Source: Achromobacter sp. RTa
Lineage (GTDB): Bacteria > Pseudomonadota > Gammaproteobacteria > Burkholderiales > Burkholderiaceae_B
Length of the DNA: 64,000 nt
Assembly: GCF_000757485.1 (NCBI RefSeq)
Contig: NZ_JPYO01000003.1
Location: forward strand, 1-64,000
Direction: 5' to 3'
Shown: positions 8,321-16,784 of the stretch, piece by piece
Numbering within the stretch: position 1 is the first letter of the stretch
Layout: every line of letters begins with the position of its first letter
The notes under the pieces: generated by a model
Told to the model about the DNA's origin: nothing
Databases searched by the model: none
What the model saw: the letters and a program-made list of their open reading frames with translations, nothing else
Made by a program: the position numbers and the translations under genes

Positions 8321-9066
8321 TGGTGGCTTCCCAGCGACAGGCCCAGCAGGCGTGTCTGCAGTTCGTCGTCCGTCGCCAGCTGCGCCATGCTTCCGGCATG
8401 GACGACCCGGCCGTTGTCCATCACGGCGACATGATCGCCCACGAGGCGGGCGAAGTTGAAGTTCTGCTCGACCAGCAGGATGGTGGTGGACGCCTGCTTC
8501 AGTTCGATGAAGGCGTCGATCATGTTCTGCACGATAGCCGGCGCCAGGCCTTTGCTCGGTTCGTCCACCAGCAGCAACCGGCGAGGCTCGATGATCGCGC
8601 GCGCCACCGCCAGCATCTGCTTCTGCCCGCCCGACAGCTTGCCGGCGGGATGCAGCCAGAATTTCCTCAGCGCGGGGAAGAAGCCGAATATCCACTCCAG
8701 CCGGGCGGTGTCCAGCTGGTCGGCGGTCCTGGCCTGGCGCGCCGCCAGCAGGATGTTTTCCTTAACGGAGAGATCGGCGAATATGCCCATGTTCTCGGGC
8801 ACGTAGGCCATGCCCATGCGCGCCATGTCGGGCGGGGACGCGCGCGTGCCCGGACCGCCCACGACCGTGCCGTCGAATCTCACCTGGCCTTGCGATGCGC
8901 GCCACAGCCCCATGATCGTGCGCAAAGTGGTGGTCTTGCCCGCTCCGTTGCGCCCGAGCAGCATGGTCACCGCCGCGGGCGGCACGGCGAGGTCGGCGCC
9001 ATGCAGGATGTGGTATGCGCCTATGTGCGTGTGCACGTCTTTCAGTTCCAGCAGGGCGGGCGTCAT
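8317..9066 (-). CDS. livF: Branched-chain amino-acid-type ABC transporter ATPase, LivF
   Basis: The 249-residue ATPase has Walker A GRNGAGKTT, the ABC signature LSGGQKQMLAVARAI, Walker B LLLVDEPSKGLAP and the switch histidine region LVEQNFNFA. The DEPSKGLAP form is typical of LivF. The ATG at 9066 overlaps the livG stop by 4 bases. It energises the LivHM permease as a heterodimer with LivG. Confidence 0.9.
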   Translation of the reverse strand: MTPALLELKDVHTHIGAYHILHGADLAVPPAAVTMLLGRNGAGKTTTLRTIMGLWRASQGQVRFDGTVVGGPGTRASPPDMARMGMAYVPENMGIFADLSVKENILLAARQARTADQLDTARLEWIFGFFPALRKFWLHPAGKLSGGQKQMLAVARAIIEPRRLLLVDEPSKGLAPAIVQNMIDAFIELKQASTTILLVEQNFNFARLVGDHVAVMDNGRVVHAGSMAQLATDDELQTRLLGLSLGSHQ

Positions 9067-9833
9067 GCCGCTTTCTCCGTCGGGCTGATGCCCAGGTAGG
9101 CCTGTTGGACGATCGGCGAGGCGATGACCTCGGCGGGCTCGCCGTCGGCCATCAGCCGGCCGTTGTGCAGCACCACGATGCGGTCGGCCAGCTCGCGCAC
9201 CACGTCCATCTTGTGCTCTACGAGCAGGATAGTCTTCGACGGATCCGTCTTTATTTCGCGTATCAGCTCCAGCACCACGGGCACATCGTCCACGCTCATG
9301 CCGGCGGTCGGTTCGTCGAACATGAATACCTGCGGATCCAGCGCCACCAGCATGGCGATCTCCAGCTTGCGCTGGTCGCCATGGGGCAGGTCGGCGGCGG
9401 CCTGGTCGCGGCGCGCGGACAGGCGGGTGCGCTCGAGCAGCGTGTCGGCGCGCTCGATCAGGCCGCGGTCGTCGTTCCACATGCGCCAGAACCGGATCTG
9501 CCGCCAGCCCAGGCCCTGCCGGCGGGACTGCAACGCCAGCCGCACGTTCTCGTGCACGCTCAGCCGCGGGAACAGTTGCGTCAGCTGGAATGCGCGGCCC
9601 AGGCCGGCATGCATGCGGGCCGGGGCGCCCAGCTGCGTGAGGTCGCGCCCGTTCAGCCGCACCGTTCCCGCGCTGGCGCGCAGCTGCCCGGAAATAAGAT
9701 TGAAATAAGTGGTCTTGCCCGCGCCGTTCGGGCCGACGATGGCGGTCAGCGTGTCAGGCGCATAGCTGCAGCTGACTTCATTGACGGCCACGTGTCCGCC
9801 GAAACGGATGGTGAGCGATTGGGTCTCCAGCAT
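9063..9833 (-). CDS. livG: Branched-chain amino-acid-type ABC transporter ATPase, LivG
   Basis: The 256-residue ATPase has Walker A GPNGAGKTT, a signature written LPHGDQRKLEIAMLVA (the LivG form, lacking the usual SGGQ), Walker B VFMFDEPTAGM and the LVEHKMD switch. It is paired with LivF through a 4-base overlap. It lies 15 bases downstream of the binding-protein gene in the same operon. Confidence 0.9.
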   Translation of the reverse strand: MLETQSLTIRFGGHVAVNEVSCSYAPDTLTAIVGPNGAGKTTYFNLISGQLRASAGTVRLNGRDLTQLGAPARMHAGLGRAFQLTQLFPRLSVHENVRLALQSRRQGLGWRQIRFWRMWNDDRGLIERADTLLERTRLSARRDQAAADLPHGDQRKLEIAMLVALDPQVFMFDEPTAGMSVDDVPVVLELIREIKTDPSKTILLVEHKMDVVRELADRIVVLHNGRLMADGEPAEVIASPIVQQAYLGISPTEKAA

Positions 9834-9848
9834 GGGCGGGGGGCGGGA

Positions 9849-11021
9849 TCAGCGTTTGTTCTGGATCGGCACCGACATCTGGTCGGGCGTGATTTCCTTC
9901 ACCAGGTCCTGTACGGCCCACGGCACCGAGGGATCGTTCTTGATGCGGAAGTGGTACATGGACTGCATGGCCTGGTGGTCCTCGGTCCGGAAGGTCATCT
10001 TGCCCTTGGGCGTGTCGAAGCTCATGCCTTCCATGGCCTTGATCAGCGTATCGGTATTGGAGTCGCCATTGGTCTTGGCCAGCGCGGTCGCGATCGCGAT
10101 ACCCGAGGCCATCCCGCCCGCGGTGAAGAAGTCCGGCGGCTGGCCGTAGCGCTTCTGGTGCTCCGCCACGAGCCAGTCGTTGATCGGATTCTTGGGGATG
10201 CCGTAGTAGTAATAGGTGGCGCCCTCCATGCCGGCGAGCGATTTCAGCGGCGTCATGGCCGCCAGCGTGTTGCCACCCGTGGCGATCTCGATGCCGAAGC
10301 GTTTCGGGTCCAGGTCGGCGATCTTGAAGGGATTGCCGGCGCCGGCCCAGAGGATGAAGATGATCTTGCGGCCGGGCTTGTCCTTCAGCGCGTCGAACAG
10401 GCGCTGCGCGCCGGCGGTGAAGTCGGTGGCATTGGCCGGCAGGTACTCTTCGTGCACGATCTTGGCGTTCTTCAGGGCACCCTTGAATGCCTTGACGCCG
10501 TCACGGCCGAATGCGTAGTCCTGCGCCAGCATGGCGATCGAGGTGCCCGCCTGATCGAAGGCGACCGCATTGGCGATGGCGTCCTGCGAGGAGTTGCGTC
10601 CGGTGCGGAAGATATAGCGGTTCCATTTGTCGCCGGTGATCGAATCCGCCACGGCTGGTTCGACCAGCAGGATCTTTTCGTATTCCTCGGCGATCGGCAG
10701 CATGGCCAGCGCAACGCCGGACGAGGTCGGGCCCACGGCGATGTCGGCGTTGTCGTCGGCGTAGGCCGACGCCAGCTGCGCGCGGGCCACGTCGGGCTTG
10801 CCCTGGTTGTCCTTCTCGATGACGCGGATCTTGCGGCCGGCGACCGTCATGGTGCCTTGCGTCGCGTACTCCAGCCCCAGCATCAGGCCGTTCTGGGTTT
10901 GCTTGGCATAGGCCTCCAGGGGGCCGGTCTTGTCGTAGACGTGGGCCACGACGAAGTCTTTGGCCGCTATCGCGGAATTCATGCAGAGGCCGGCGAGCGC
11001 GGCGAGCAGGACGCGTTTCAT
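9849..11021 (-). CDS. ABC transporter substrate-binding protein, LivJ-like
   Basis: The 390-residue product has a signal peptide (residues 1-20, cleavage near SAIAAKD) and a periplasmic binding protein type 1 fold. Family segments include VVAHVYDKTGPL at the start, GPTSSGVALAM, and AQDYAFGRDGVKAFKGALK in the hinge and second lobe. It would capture the solute for LivFGHM. The upstream hydrolase gene ends 12 bases away. Homologues bind branched-chain amino acids, amides or aromatic acids; which applies here is not visible. Confidence 0.85.
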   Translation of the reverse strand: MKRVLLAALAGLCMNSAIAAKDFVVAHVYDKTGPLEAYAKQTQNGLMLGLEYATQGTMTVAGRKIRVIEKDNQGKPDVARAQLASAYADDNADIAVGPTSSGVALAMLPIAEEYEKILLVEPAVADSITGDKWNRYIFRTGRNSSQDAIANAVAFDQAGTSIAMLAQDYAFGRDGVKAFKGALKNAKIVHEEYLPANATDFTAGAQRLFDALKDKPGRKIIFILWAGAGNPFKIADLDPKRFGIEIATGGNTLAAMTPLKSLAGMEGATYYYYGIPKNPINDWLVAEHQKRYGQPPDFFTAGGMASGIAIATALAKTNGDSNTDTLIKAMEGMSFDTPKGKMTFRTEDHQAMQSMYHFRIKNDPSVPWAVQDLVKEITPDQMSVPIQNKR

Positions 11022-11033
11022 GGGAGTCTCCTG

Positions 11034-11930
11034 TTATTGGGGGCGGACAGCTGCCGTGTGGTCCGGCGTGGCAAGGAATAGTCGGATGGCGTCGATCTGC
11101 GGGGCGACGTTCAGGGCCGGAGCGTGGCCGCAATCGGGGAAGTCGATGCGCTGGGCGCGCGGTCCGCGACGGGTCATGGCGTCGGCGACTTCGGGCAGCA
11201 GCAGGTCCGAGTCGGCGCCGCGCAGCAGCAGCAGCGGCATGCGCAGCGAGTCGTAGCCGCTCCAGCGGTCGTAGTCGCCGGGGTGGTTGCTGAACTGGCC
11301 GACGATGGCCGGGTCATAGTGCAGGGTGATCCGGCCGTCCGGCAGGCGGCGCACGGACGTTTCGGCCATCCGGCGCCATTGCTCGTCGCTCTGCCAGCCG
11401 TAGGGCTTGTAGGCGACGCGCAGCCAGGCTTCCAGTTCCGTGACGGTGTCGAAGGCCGGTGGCGTGCCCACGTAGGCCACGATGCGGTCGATGGCGGCTT
11501 GCGGCAGCTCGGGGCCGATGTCGTTGACGACCAGGTGCGAGATCCGATCGCGCAGGGTGGTGGCGGCGGCGTGCATGCCGGTGGCGCCGCCCATGGACGT
11601 GCCGACCCAGCGCACGCGGGCGAGCGACAGCCCGTCCACCAGGGCGCGGGCCAGCGTTGCATAGAAGTCCAGCCGGTATTCGGCCACCGGGTCCGCGCTC
11701 CATTGCGACAGGCCGCGGCCGATCGCGTCCGGGCAGATGATGCGGTAGTCGCCGGCCAGCGACTGCGCCAGGTCGTCGAAGTCGCGGCCGGTGCGGGCCA
11801 GGCCGTGCCACATGATGACGGGGGGCGCGTCCGCGGCGCCCCATTCGGTGTAGTGCAGCTCGCGGCCTGCGCAGCGCAGATAGCGCGAAGCCGGCGCGTG
11901 GCGGCCGGCCGGTGCGGGCGCTGGTGCCAT
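11034..11930 (-). CDS. Alpha/beta hydrolase
   Basis: The 298-residue product has the alpha/beta hydrolase fold signals: oxyanion loop MWHGLARTGRDFD, nucleophile elbow GTSMGG (Ser112), the acid strand LLLRGADSDLLLP and the catalytic His in FPDCGHAPAL. There is no signal peptide, so it should be cytoplasmic. A GGAGGAG ribosome binding site precedes the ATG. As first gene of the transporter operon it may hydrolyse the imported ester, lactone or amide. That link is inferred from gene order. Confidence 0.8.
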   Translation of the reverse strand: MAPAPAPAGRHAPASRYLRCAGRELHYTEWGAADAPPVIMWHGLARTGRDFDDLAQSLAGDYRIICPDAIGRGLSQWSADPVAEYRLDFYATLARALVDGLSLARVRWVGTSMGGATGMHAAATTLRDRISHLVVNDIGPELPQAAIDRIVAYVGTPPAFDTVTELEAWLRVAYKPYGWQSDEQWRRMAETSVRRLPDGRITLHYDPAIVGQFSNHPGDYDRWSGYDSLRMPLLLLRGADSDLLLPEVADAMTRRGPRAQRIDFPDCGHAPALNVAPQIDAIRLFLATPDHTAAVRPQ

Positions 11931-11973
11931 GGGTCTCCTCCCGGGTTGTCCAGGTTGTGTGCTTATCGGGCTG

Positions 11974-12008
11974 AATATAGACTTGCGCCAAGCGCGCCTT
12001 CAAGGCGC
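11974..12008 (-). promoter_or_regulatory. Promoter of the hydrolase-liv operon with overlapping inverted repeat
   Basis: On the minus strand TTGAAG (12003-11998) and TATATT (11979-11974) are 18 bases apart, 44 bases from the hydrolase start. A perfect 7-1-7 inverted repeat, GCGCCTT-C-AAGGCGC at 11994-12008, covers the -35 element. It is a candidate operator, possibly for the divergently encoded AraC-type regulator. AraC-family sites are more often direct repeats, so the assignment is open. Confidence 0.45.
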
Positions 12009-12098
12009 CGGACACCCCGCAGCAGGGTGAGTCAAGAATATGTAGACGCAGGATCACGAGCGCCCGGCCGCGGCGCCGGCGTCCAAGGAGACCGAGCC

Positions 12099-13094
12099 AT
12101 GTCCGATACGGAATTCGCCATTTCGGCCAGCGCCGGCGCTGACCGGCGCGACGAATGGCGCGCGGCGCTGTCGGACGCGTTCGGCCCGTTCGAGGTGCAT
12201 GGCGGCCGGCCGGACAATTTCGCCGGGCATGTGCGCTACGCGCGCCGGGGCAGCCTGCAGTTCAACGACCTGCATTACCAGGGGCAGAAGCTGGAGCGCA
12301 CCGCCGGCAATGTGTCGCGCCTGGACCAGGAGTTCTATACCTTCGGCTTGCCGCTGGCAGGGCCCCTGGCCGTGCGCCAGCAGGGGCGGGAATTCCAGGT
12401 CGAGCCGGGCTGCGTCTACCTGATGAACCAGAGCCTGCCCTACCAGGCAACGGCGCAGGGCGACTCGGGCTACCGCAGCCTGAGCGTGTCGTTCCCGCGC
12501 AGCGCGCTGTCCCAGCGCGATTCCCGCATCGGCGCCTTCTACAAGCTGCGCGTCGACGACGGCTCGCCTCGGGGCGCCTTGCTGGCCAGCTACATGGACC
12601 ACCTGTTCAAGGGCGTGGACGGTTGGTCGGACGTGGAGGCGGCGGAACTCGGCGAGCGCCTGATCGACCTGATCGTGCTGTTCCTGGTGCAGTCAGGCCA
12701 GGGCCATGCGTCGGAGTCGGACAGCAGCGTGACGGTGGCGCATCGGCAGCGGGCGCTGGCCTACATCCGCCAGCACCTGGCGGATCCGGCCCTGTCGCCG
12801 CAGCATGTGGCGCAGGGCTGCGGCGTGTCCGTGGCCTATCTGCATCGCATCCTGCGCGCGGGCGGCCTGTCGGCGGAATCCTATATTTTCGAGCAGCGGC
12901 TCGATAGAAGCCGCGAACTGCTGCTGAATCCGCAGCATCGCCATCGCAGCATCGCGGAGCTGGCCTACCAGGTGGGCTTTTCTCATCCCTCCCATTTCAG
13001 CCGCCTGTTCAAGCGCCGTTTCGGCGTGACGCCGCGCGACCTGCGGGCCGGCTTCCAGCCCGGGCTTTCAGGCGCTGACCAGCAGCAGGGCTGA
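12099..13094 (+). CDS. AraC-family transcriptional regulator
   Basis: The 331-residue product has an N-terminal ligand-binding half of the AraC_binding_2 kind (residues about 30-200; FYTFGLPLAGPLAVRQQG, YRSLSVSFPRSAL). The C-terminal part (about 225-325) holds two helix-turn-helix motifs, around HVAQGCGVSVAYLHRIL and ELAYQVGFSHPSHFSRLFKR, the second being the AraC signature. AAGGAG lies 8 bases before the ATG, which decides the start inside a longer open frame. It is divergent from the hydrolase-liv operon, its likely target. Its 3' end overlaps that of the next gene by 27 bases. Confidence 0.88.
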   Translation: MSDTEFAISASAGADRRDEWRAALSDAFGPFEVHGGRPDNFAGHVRYARRGSLQFNDLHYQGQKLERTAGNVSRLDQEFYTFGLPLAGPLAVRQQGREFQVEPGCVYLMNQSLPYQATAQGDSGYRSLSVSFPRSALSQRDSRIGAFYKLRVDDGSPRGALLASYMDHLFKGVDGWSDVEAAELGERLIDLIVLFLVQSGQGHASESDSSVTVAHRQRALAYIRQHLADPALSPQHVAQGCGVSVAYLHRILRAGGLSAESYIFEQRLDRSRELLLNPQHRHRSIAELAYQVGFSHPSHFSRLFKRRFGVTPRDLRAGFQPGLSGADQQQG

Positions 13095-13574
13095 TCCCCA
13101 TGCGGCCAGGTACAGGCCGATGCCGAAAGAGGCGTGCGCCATCAGGCTGCGCAGGCGCGCCGTATTGGGTTTGGGCGTGCGGGATGCCGCGATGCCTGCC
13201 CCCATGCCGGGCTGCAGGATGAGAAACGGGGCCGCCACGCTGATCAGCCCGAAAAGCAGGGCGGGCAGCAAGGTCGGACGCTGAGCCCATTCCAGACCGG
13301 CCACCGCCAGCAGGGCTGCCGCGAAAAACACGCCGATCGCATAATGGGCGGCCCAGCCCAGGGCGCGCTCGCCCGTCACGGGAGCGGCCCGGCCGATGGC
13401 CTCGTGGGTGAGGCGGCCGCGCGCCACGTGCCCAATCCACCTGCCCACCATGGCGTAGTCCAGCGACGGCGCGCGCAGGCAGTGTTTGAGGAAGAGCGCC
13501 CACAGGTCCATGACTGCGGTTGCGCCCACGCCGATCAGCAGCGCGCGCAGGAAGAATTCGGATGGATTGGCCAT
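13068..13574 (-). CDS. DUF2938 family membrane protein
   Basis: The 168-residue product looks like a DUF2938 protein: FFLRALLIGVGATAVMDLWALF at the start, a central GWAAHYAIGVFFAAAL span and a C-terminal GIGLYLAAWG span. It has about four predicted membrane helices. The ATG at 13574 is preferred because GGAG precedes it; an upstream in-frame start at 13622 would run through the operator palindrome. Function of the family is unknown. It is divergent from an ArsR-rhodanese regulator and shares its control region. Confidence 0.7.
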   Translation of the reverse strand: MANPSEFFLRALLIGVGATAVMDLWALFLKHCLRAPSLDYAMVGRWIGHVARGRLTHEAIGRAAPVTGERALGWAAHYAIGVFFAAALLAVAGLEWAQRPTLLPALLFGLISVAAPFLILQPGMGAGIAASRTPKPNTARLRSLMAHASFGIGLYLAAWGSALLLVSA

Positions 13575-13617
13575 GGGATCTCCGGTGGTCGTGCCTGGCG
13601 GCGCGAAATGAAAGATG

Positions 13618-13643
13618 AACATTCAATTTATTGATTGAATGTT
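13618..13643. promoter_or_regulatory. Perfect palindromic operator between DUF2938 and ArsR-rhodanese genes
   Basis: AACATTCAAT (13618-13627) and ATTGAATGTT (13634-13643) form a perfect 10-bp inverted repeat around TTATTG. The AT-rich ATTCAAT...ATTGAAT form matches the kind of site bound by ArsR/SmtB dimers. It lies 11 bases before the regulator start and about 44 bases before the DUF2938 start, so one bound dimer could control both. Confidence 0.75.
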
Positions 13644-13654
13644 AGAGTGATGCT

Positions 13655-14338
13655 ATGGTCATGTCAATGAACCAGCCCGCCGCTTCTTCCTATCCTGCCC
13701 AGCATTTCGATGCGCTAGCCGAGGTCGCCAAGACCCTGGGGCATGCACATCGCCTGGTGCTGCTCGAGCACGTCGCCCAAGGCGAGCGCGCGGTCGAGCG
13801 CCTGGCCGAACTGTCGGGGCTGTCGGTGGCCAATACGTCCCAGCATTTGCAGCACCTGCGCCGCGCCGGTTTCGTGCAGACGCGCCGCGACGGCAAGCGC
13901 GTGCTGTACCGGCTGGGCACGGGGCCGCTCGTTCAGCTGCTGGGGGCGTTGCGTGCCTATGCCGAGCACCAGCGTGCCGAGATCAAGGAAATCATTTCCG
14001 ACAGCATCCACCAGCGGGATCGCCTGGACGGCGTGTCCGTCGACGAACTGCTGAGCCTGCTCGACAGCGAAAGCGTCGTGCTGATCGACGTGCGTCCCGC
14101 GGAGGAGTTCGCGCTCGGCCATCTGCCGGGGGCGGTCAATATTCCTCCCGAGCAGTTCGAGGGCCGGCTGGGGGACCTGCCGGCCGACGCCGACATCGTG
14201 GCCTATTGCCGCGGGCCGTACTGCGTGCTGTCGTCGGACGCGGTGCTTGCGCTGCAAGCCCGTGGCTTGCGCGCCCGCAGGCTGGATGTGGGTTTTCCGG
14301 AGTGGAAGGCGGCGGGCTTGCGCGTCGAGGCGGCCTGA
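13655..14338 (+). CDS. ArsR-family regulator fused to a rhodanese domain
   Basis: The 227-residue product has two domains. Residues about 18-110 form an ArsR winged helix (LGHAHRLVLLEHVAQGERAV, LSGLSVANTSQHLQHLRRAG, TRRDGKRVLYRL). Residues about 125-225 form a rhodanese domain (LLDSESVVLIDVRPAEEFALG, VNIPPEQFEGRL) with active-site loop CRGPYCV. The ArsR part has no obvious metal-ligand cysteine motif, so the rhodanese cysteine is a plausible sensor of sulfur or redox state. Fusions of this kind are known in many proteobacteria. Three close ATGs (13655, 13661, 13667) leave the exact start open. Confidence 0.85.
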   Translation: MVMSMNQPAASSYPAQHFDALAEVAKTLGHAHRLVLLEHVAQGERAVERLAELSGLSVANTSQHLQHLRRAGFVQTRRDGKRVLYRLGTGPLVQLLGALRAYAEHQRAEIKEIISDSIHQRDRLDGVSVDELLSLLDSESVVLIDVRPAEEFALGHLPGAVNIPPEQFEGRLGDLPADADIVAYCRGPYCVLSSDAVLALQARGLRARRLDVGFPEWKAAGLRVEAA

Positions 14339-14360
14339 CGCCAAGCTGCCGACGGCGATG

Positions 14361-14397
14361 AAAAAAGCCCCGGACGGGCGAAGTCCGGGGCTTTTTA
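14361..14397. terminator. Bidirectional terminator between ArsR-rhodanese and aldehyde dehydrogenase genes
   Basis: A perfect 14-bp inverted repeat (14362-14375 with 14383-14396, core AGCCCCGGAC / GTCCGGGGCT), flanked by A and T tracts, lies between two convergent genes. It can serve both. Confidence 0.92.
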
Positions 14398-14414
14398 TCT
14401 GGTGCCTGGAAAGA

Positions 14415-15842
14415 TCAGATGTGCGTAATGAACTTGGTGACCAGGTAGCCGTCGAACGTTTCGAGGCCGCCTTCGCTGCCGATGCCGCTGTCCTTGATGC
14501 CGCCGAAGGGCGTCTCGGCCAGCGCGCTGCCGAAATGGTTGATGTTGACCATGCCGGCTTCCAGGCCGTTGGAGACCTTGGTGGCGGTCTGCAGCGAGTT
14601 GGTGAACACGTAGGAAGACAGGCCGAACGGCAGGCTGTTGGCGCGCGCCAGCACTTCATCGGTATCGGTGAAGCGGACCACCGGCGCGACCGGGCCGAAG
14701 GGCTCTTCGGTCATCAGCATGGAGTTGTCGGGCAGGTCCGTGACCACCGTGGGCGCGAAGAAGAAACCCTTGCGGTCCAGCGGACCGCCGCCGACCACCA
14801 CCTTGCCGCCATGCTTCTTGGCGTCGTCGATGAAGGCGCTCATGGCGGGGACGCGGCGTTCGTGCGCCAGCGGGCCCATGTCGGTGCCGGCTTCCAGGCC
14901 GTCGCCGACCTTGATGTTCTTCAGCACCTCGGAGAAGCGTGCCAGGAACTGTTCGTAGGCGCCGTTCTGCACATAGAAGCGGGTGGGCGACACGCACACC
15001 TGGCCGGCGTTGCGGATCTTGAACTTGGCCAGCATGGTGGCGGCGCGGTCGATGTCGGCGTCGTCGAACACCAGCACCGGCGAGTGGCCGCCCAGCTCCA
15101 TGGTGACGCGCTTCATGTGCGCGCCGGCCAGAGCGGCCAACTGCTTGCCCACCGGCACGGAGCCGGTGAAGGACACCTTGCGCACGATCGGCGAGCGGAT
15201 CAGGTAGTCGGAGATCTTGGCGGGTTCGCCCCAGACGATGTTCAGGCAGCCCTTGGGCAGGCCGGCGTCGTGGAACATGCGGGCGATGGCCATGACCGCG
15301 CTGGGCGAATCCTCCGGACCCTTCAGCACGACCGTGCAGCCGGCGCCGATGGCGGCGGCGATCTTGCGGATGGCCTGGTTGTACGGGAAGTTCCAGGGCG
15401 TGAACGCGGCGCAGACGCCGATGGGTTCGCGCACCACGATCTGGCGCACGTCCGGGTTGCGCGGCGGAACCACGCGGCCGTAGATGCGGCGGCATTCCTC
15501 GGCGTGCCAGTCGGCGTGCTCGGCGCAGGAAGTGACTTCGCCGACGGCTTCGGCCAGCGGCTTGCCCTGGTCGAGGGTCATGTTGCGGCCGATTTCCTTG
15601 GCGCGCTCGCGCGACAGGGTGGCGACCTTGCGCAGGATGGCGGAACGATCCATGGGAGAAGATTTCTTCCAGGATTCGAATGCGCGCTGGGCGGCGGCTA
15701 GTGCGCGGTCCAGGTCTGCTTCGGTGGCGTGGGGCAGCTGGCCGAGCACTTCCAGCGTGGCCGGGTTGATGACGTCCTGGGTGCGCCTGCCCTCTCCGGC
15801 GACGAATTCGCCGTCGATATACAGCGCCAACTGTTCATACAT
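14415..15842 (-). CDS. NAD(P)-dependent aldehyde dehydrogenase, succinate-semialdehyde type
   Basis: The 475-residue product has all parts of the aldehyde dehydrogenase fold: [10 protein letters not shown] with the oxyanion Asn, cofactor segment [12 protein letters not shown], general base Glu249 in MELGGHSP, nucleophile Cys283 in [11 protein letters not shown], and TEEPFGPV near the C-terminus. Sequence style is that of succinate-semialdehyde dehydrogenases, but SPTR after the cysteine departs from CANR of classical GabD, so the substrate is uncertain. The start at 15842 gives the family N-terminus (YIDGEFVAG). It stands alone between a terminator and the divergent hydroxylase gene. Confidence 0.87.
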   Translation of the reverse strand: MYEQLALYIDGEFVAGEGRRTQDVINPATLEVLGQLPHATEADLDRALAAAQRAFESWKKSSPMDRSAILRKVATLSRERAKEIGRNMTLDQGKPLAEAVGEVTSCAEHADWHAEECRRIYGRVVPPRNPDVRQIVVREPIGVCAAFTPWNFPYNQAIRKIAAAIGAGCTVVLKGPEDSPSAVMAIARMFHDAGLPKGCLNIVWGEPAKISDYLIRSPIVRKVSFTGSVPVGKQLAALAGAHMKRVTMELGGHSPVLVFDDADIDRAATMLAKFKIRNAGQVCVSPTRFYVQNGAYEQFLARFSEVLKNIKVGDGLEAGTDMGPLAHERRVPAMSAFIDDAKKHGGKVVVGGGPLDRKGFFFAPTVVTDLPDNSMLMTEEPFGPVAPVVRFTDTDEVLARANSLPFGLSSYVFTNSLQTATKVSNGLEAGMVNINHFGSALAETPFGGIKDSGIGSEGGLETFDGYLVTKFITHI

Positions 15843-16031
15843 GCCTGTCTTTCCTTGCGAAGTAGGAGTGGATAGCGATTGCTGTCGCCCATGCCAGTCT
15901 AAACCAGCTTGCGGACGGAGGGGAGGTCCAATCGCGGCGGGATTCCTGGAGCCAATTGGCGCGCAAACCTTGCATGCGCGCCCCGGCATGGACAAAATGG
16001 TGCATCTTTGGCTGCCTATCCCATCCCCATT

Positions 16032-16784
16032 GTGCAACCTGTCGATGCGCGTCCGTCCGGCAAGCCCAGTTTCTATTCGCGAGCCTTTTTCCGTTTCATA
16101 GAGTGGTTGCGGCATCGCATCGCCCTGGCGTCGCTGGTAGGGGACAGGCCGATTTTCCGGAATGGCCAGTTTCCCTGGGTGGCCGGACTGGAGGCGCAGG
16201 CGCCCGCCATCCGCGCCGAGCTCGTGGACCTGCTCTCCGAACGCCAGCGCCTGCCCGCATTCCACGAGATATCTCCCGATGTGGGCCAGATCACGTCGGA
16301 CGACCAATGGAAAACCTTCGTGTTCATGGGCTACGGCCTGCGTTCCGAACGCAACCTGGCGCGCTGCCCGGCCACGGCCCGGGCGCTGCGGGGAATTCCT
16401 GGCATCCGCACGGCATTCTTCTCCATTCTGGAGGCGGGCAAGCGGATTCCGCTCCATACCGGGCCCTACAACGGCGTCCTGCGCCTGCATCTGGGGCTGG
16501 TCGTGCCCGACCCGGCCGAACGCTGCTGGATCGAGGTGGGGGGCGAGCGCTACAGCTGGCGGGAGGGGCAGGCCGTGGTATTTGACGACCTCTACCCGCA
16601 CGAGGTGCACAACGATACCGACGGGCTGCGCGCCGTGCTGTTCGTGGACTTCGAACGGCCGTGCCGGGCGCCGGTCAGGTGGCTGAACCGCCTGGTGCTG
16701 ATGGCCGCGCCGTTCACGGACGAAATCCGCCGCGGCAAGGCCAATCACGACGCCTGGGAAAAAGGGTATTACCGCCAAAAATAA
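16032..16784 (+). CDS. Aspartyl/asparaginyl beta-hydroxylase family protein
   Basis: The frame encodes a 2-oxoglutarate/Fe(II)-type hydroxylase of the AspH/LpxO family. Counting from the GTG at 16032 (250 residues), the first iron His is about residue 142 in [15 protein letters not shown], the second is in YPHEVHND (190-193), and the Arg of LRAVLFVDF would bind 2-oxoglutarate. LpxO members hydroxylate lipid A acyl chains; others modify proteins, and the target here is unknown. No in-frame ATG precedes the domain. TTG at 16008 or 15909 are alternative starts, and no clear ribosome binding site decides. It is the last gene before the rplN promoter. Confidence 0.75.
   Translation: MQPVDARPSGKPSFYSRAFFRFIEWLRHRIALASLVGDRPIFRNGQFPWVAGLEAQAPAIRAELVDLLSERQRLPAFHEISPDVGQITSDDQWKTFVFMGYGLRSERNLARCPATARALRGIPGIRTAFFSILEAGKRIPLHTGPYNGVLRLHLGLVVPDPAERCWIEVGGERYSWREGQAVVFDDLYPHEVHNDTDGLRAVLFVDFERPCRAPVRWLNRLVLMAAPFTDEIRRGKANHDAWEKGYYRQK

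Noticed and set aside
9015-11081. Long open frame on the plus strand across livG and the binding-protein gene (688 codons)
   Set aside because: It is antisense to two clear transporter genes, is rich in Arg, His, Gly and Ala, and has no domain. It is the usual GC-rich shadow of a well-conserved gene.
14247-15701. Plus-strand open frame opposite the aldehyde dehydrogenase
   Set aside because: It overlaps the end of the ArsR-rhodanese gene in another frame and is antisense to the dehydrogenase, with no features of its own.
15900-16031. Possible frameshift or truncated start of the hydroxylase
   Set aside because: The catalytic domain is complete in one frame from 16032 on, and the upstream part does not resemble the family in any frame. 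An alternative start codon explains it more simply.
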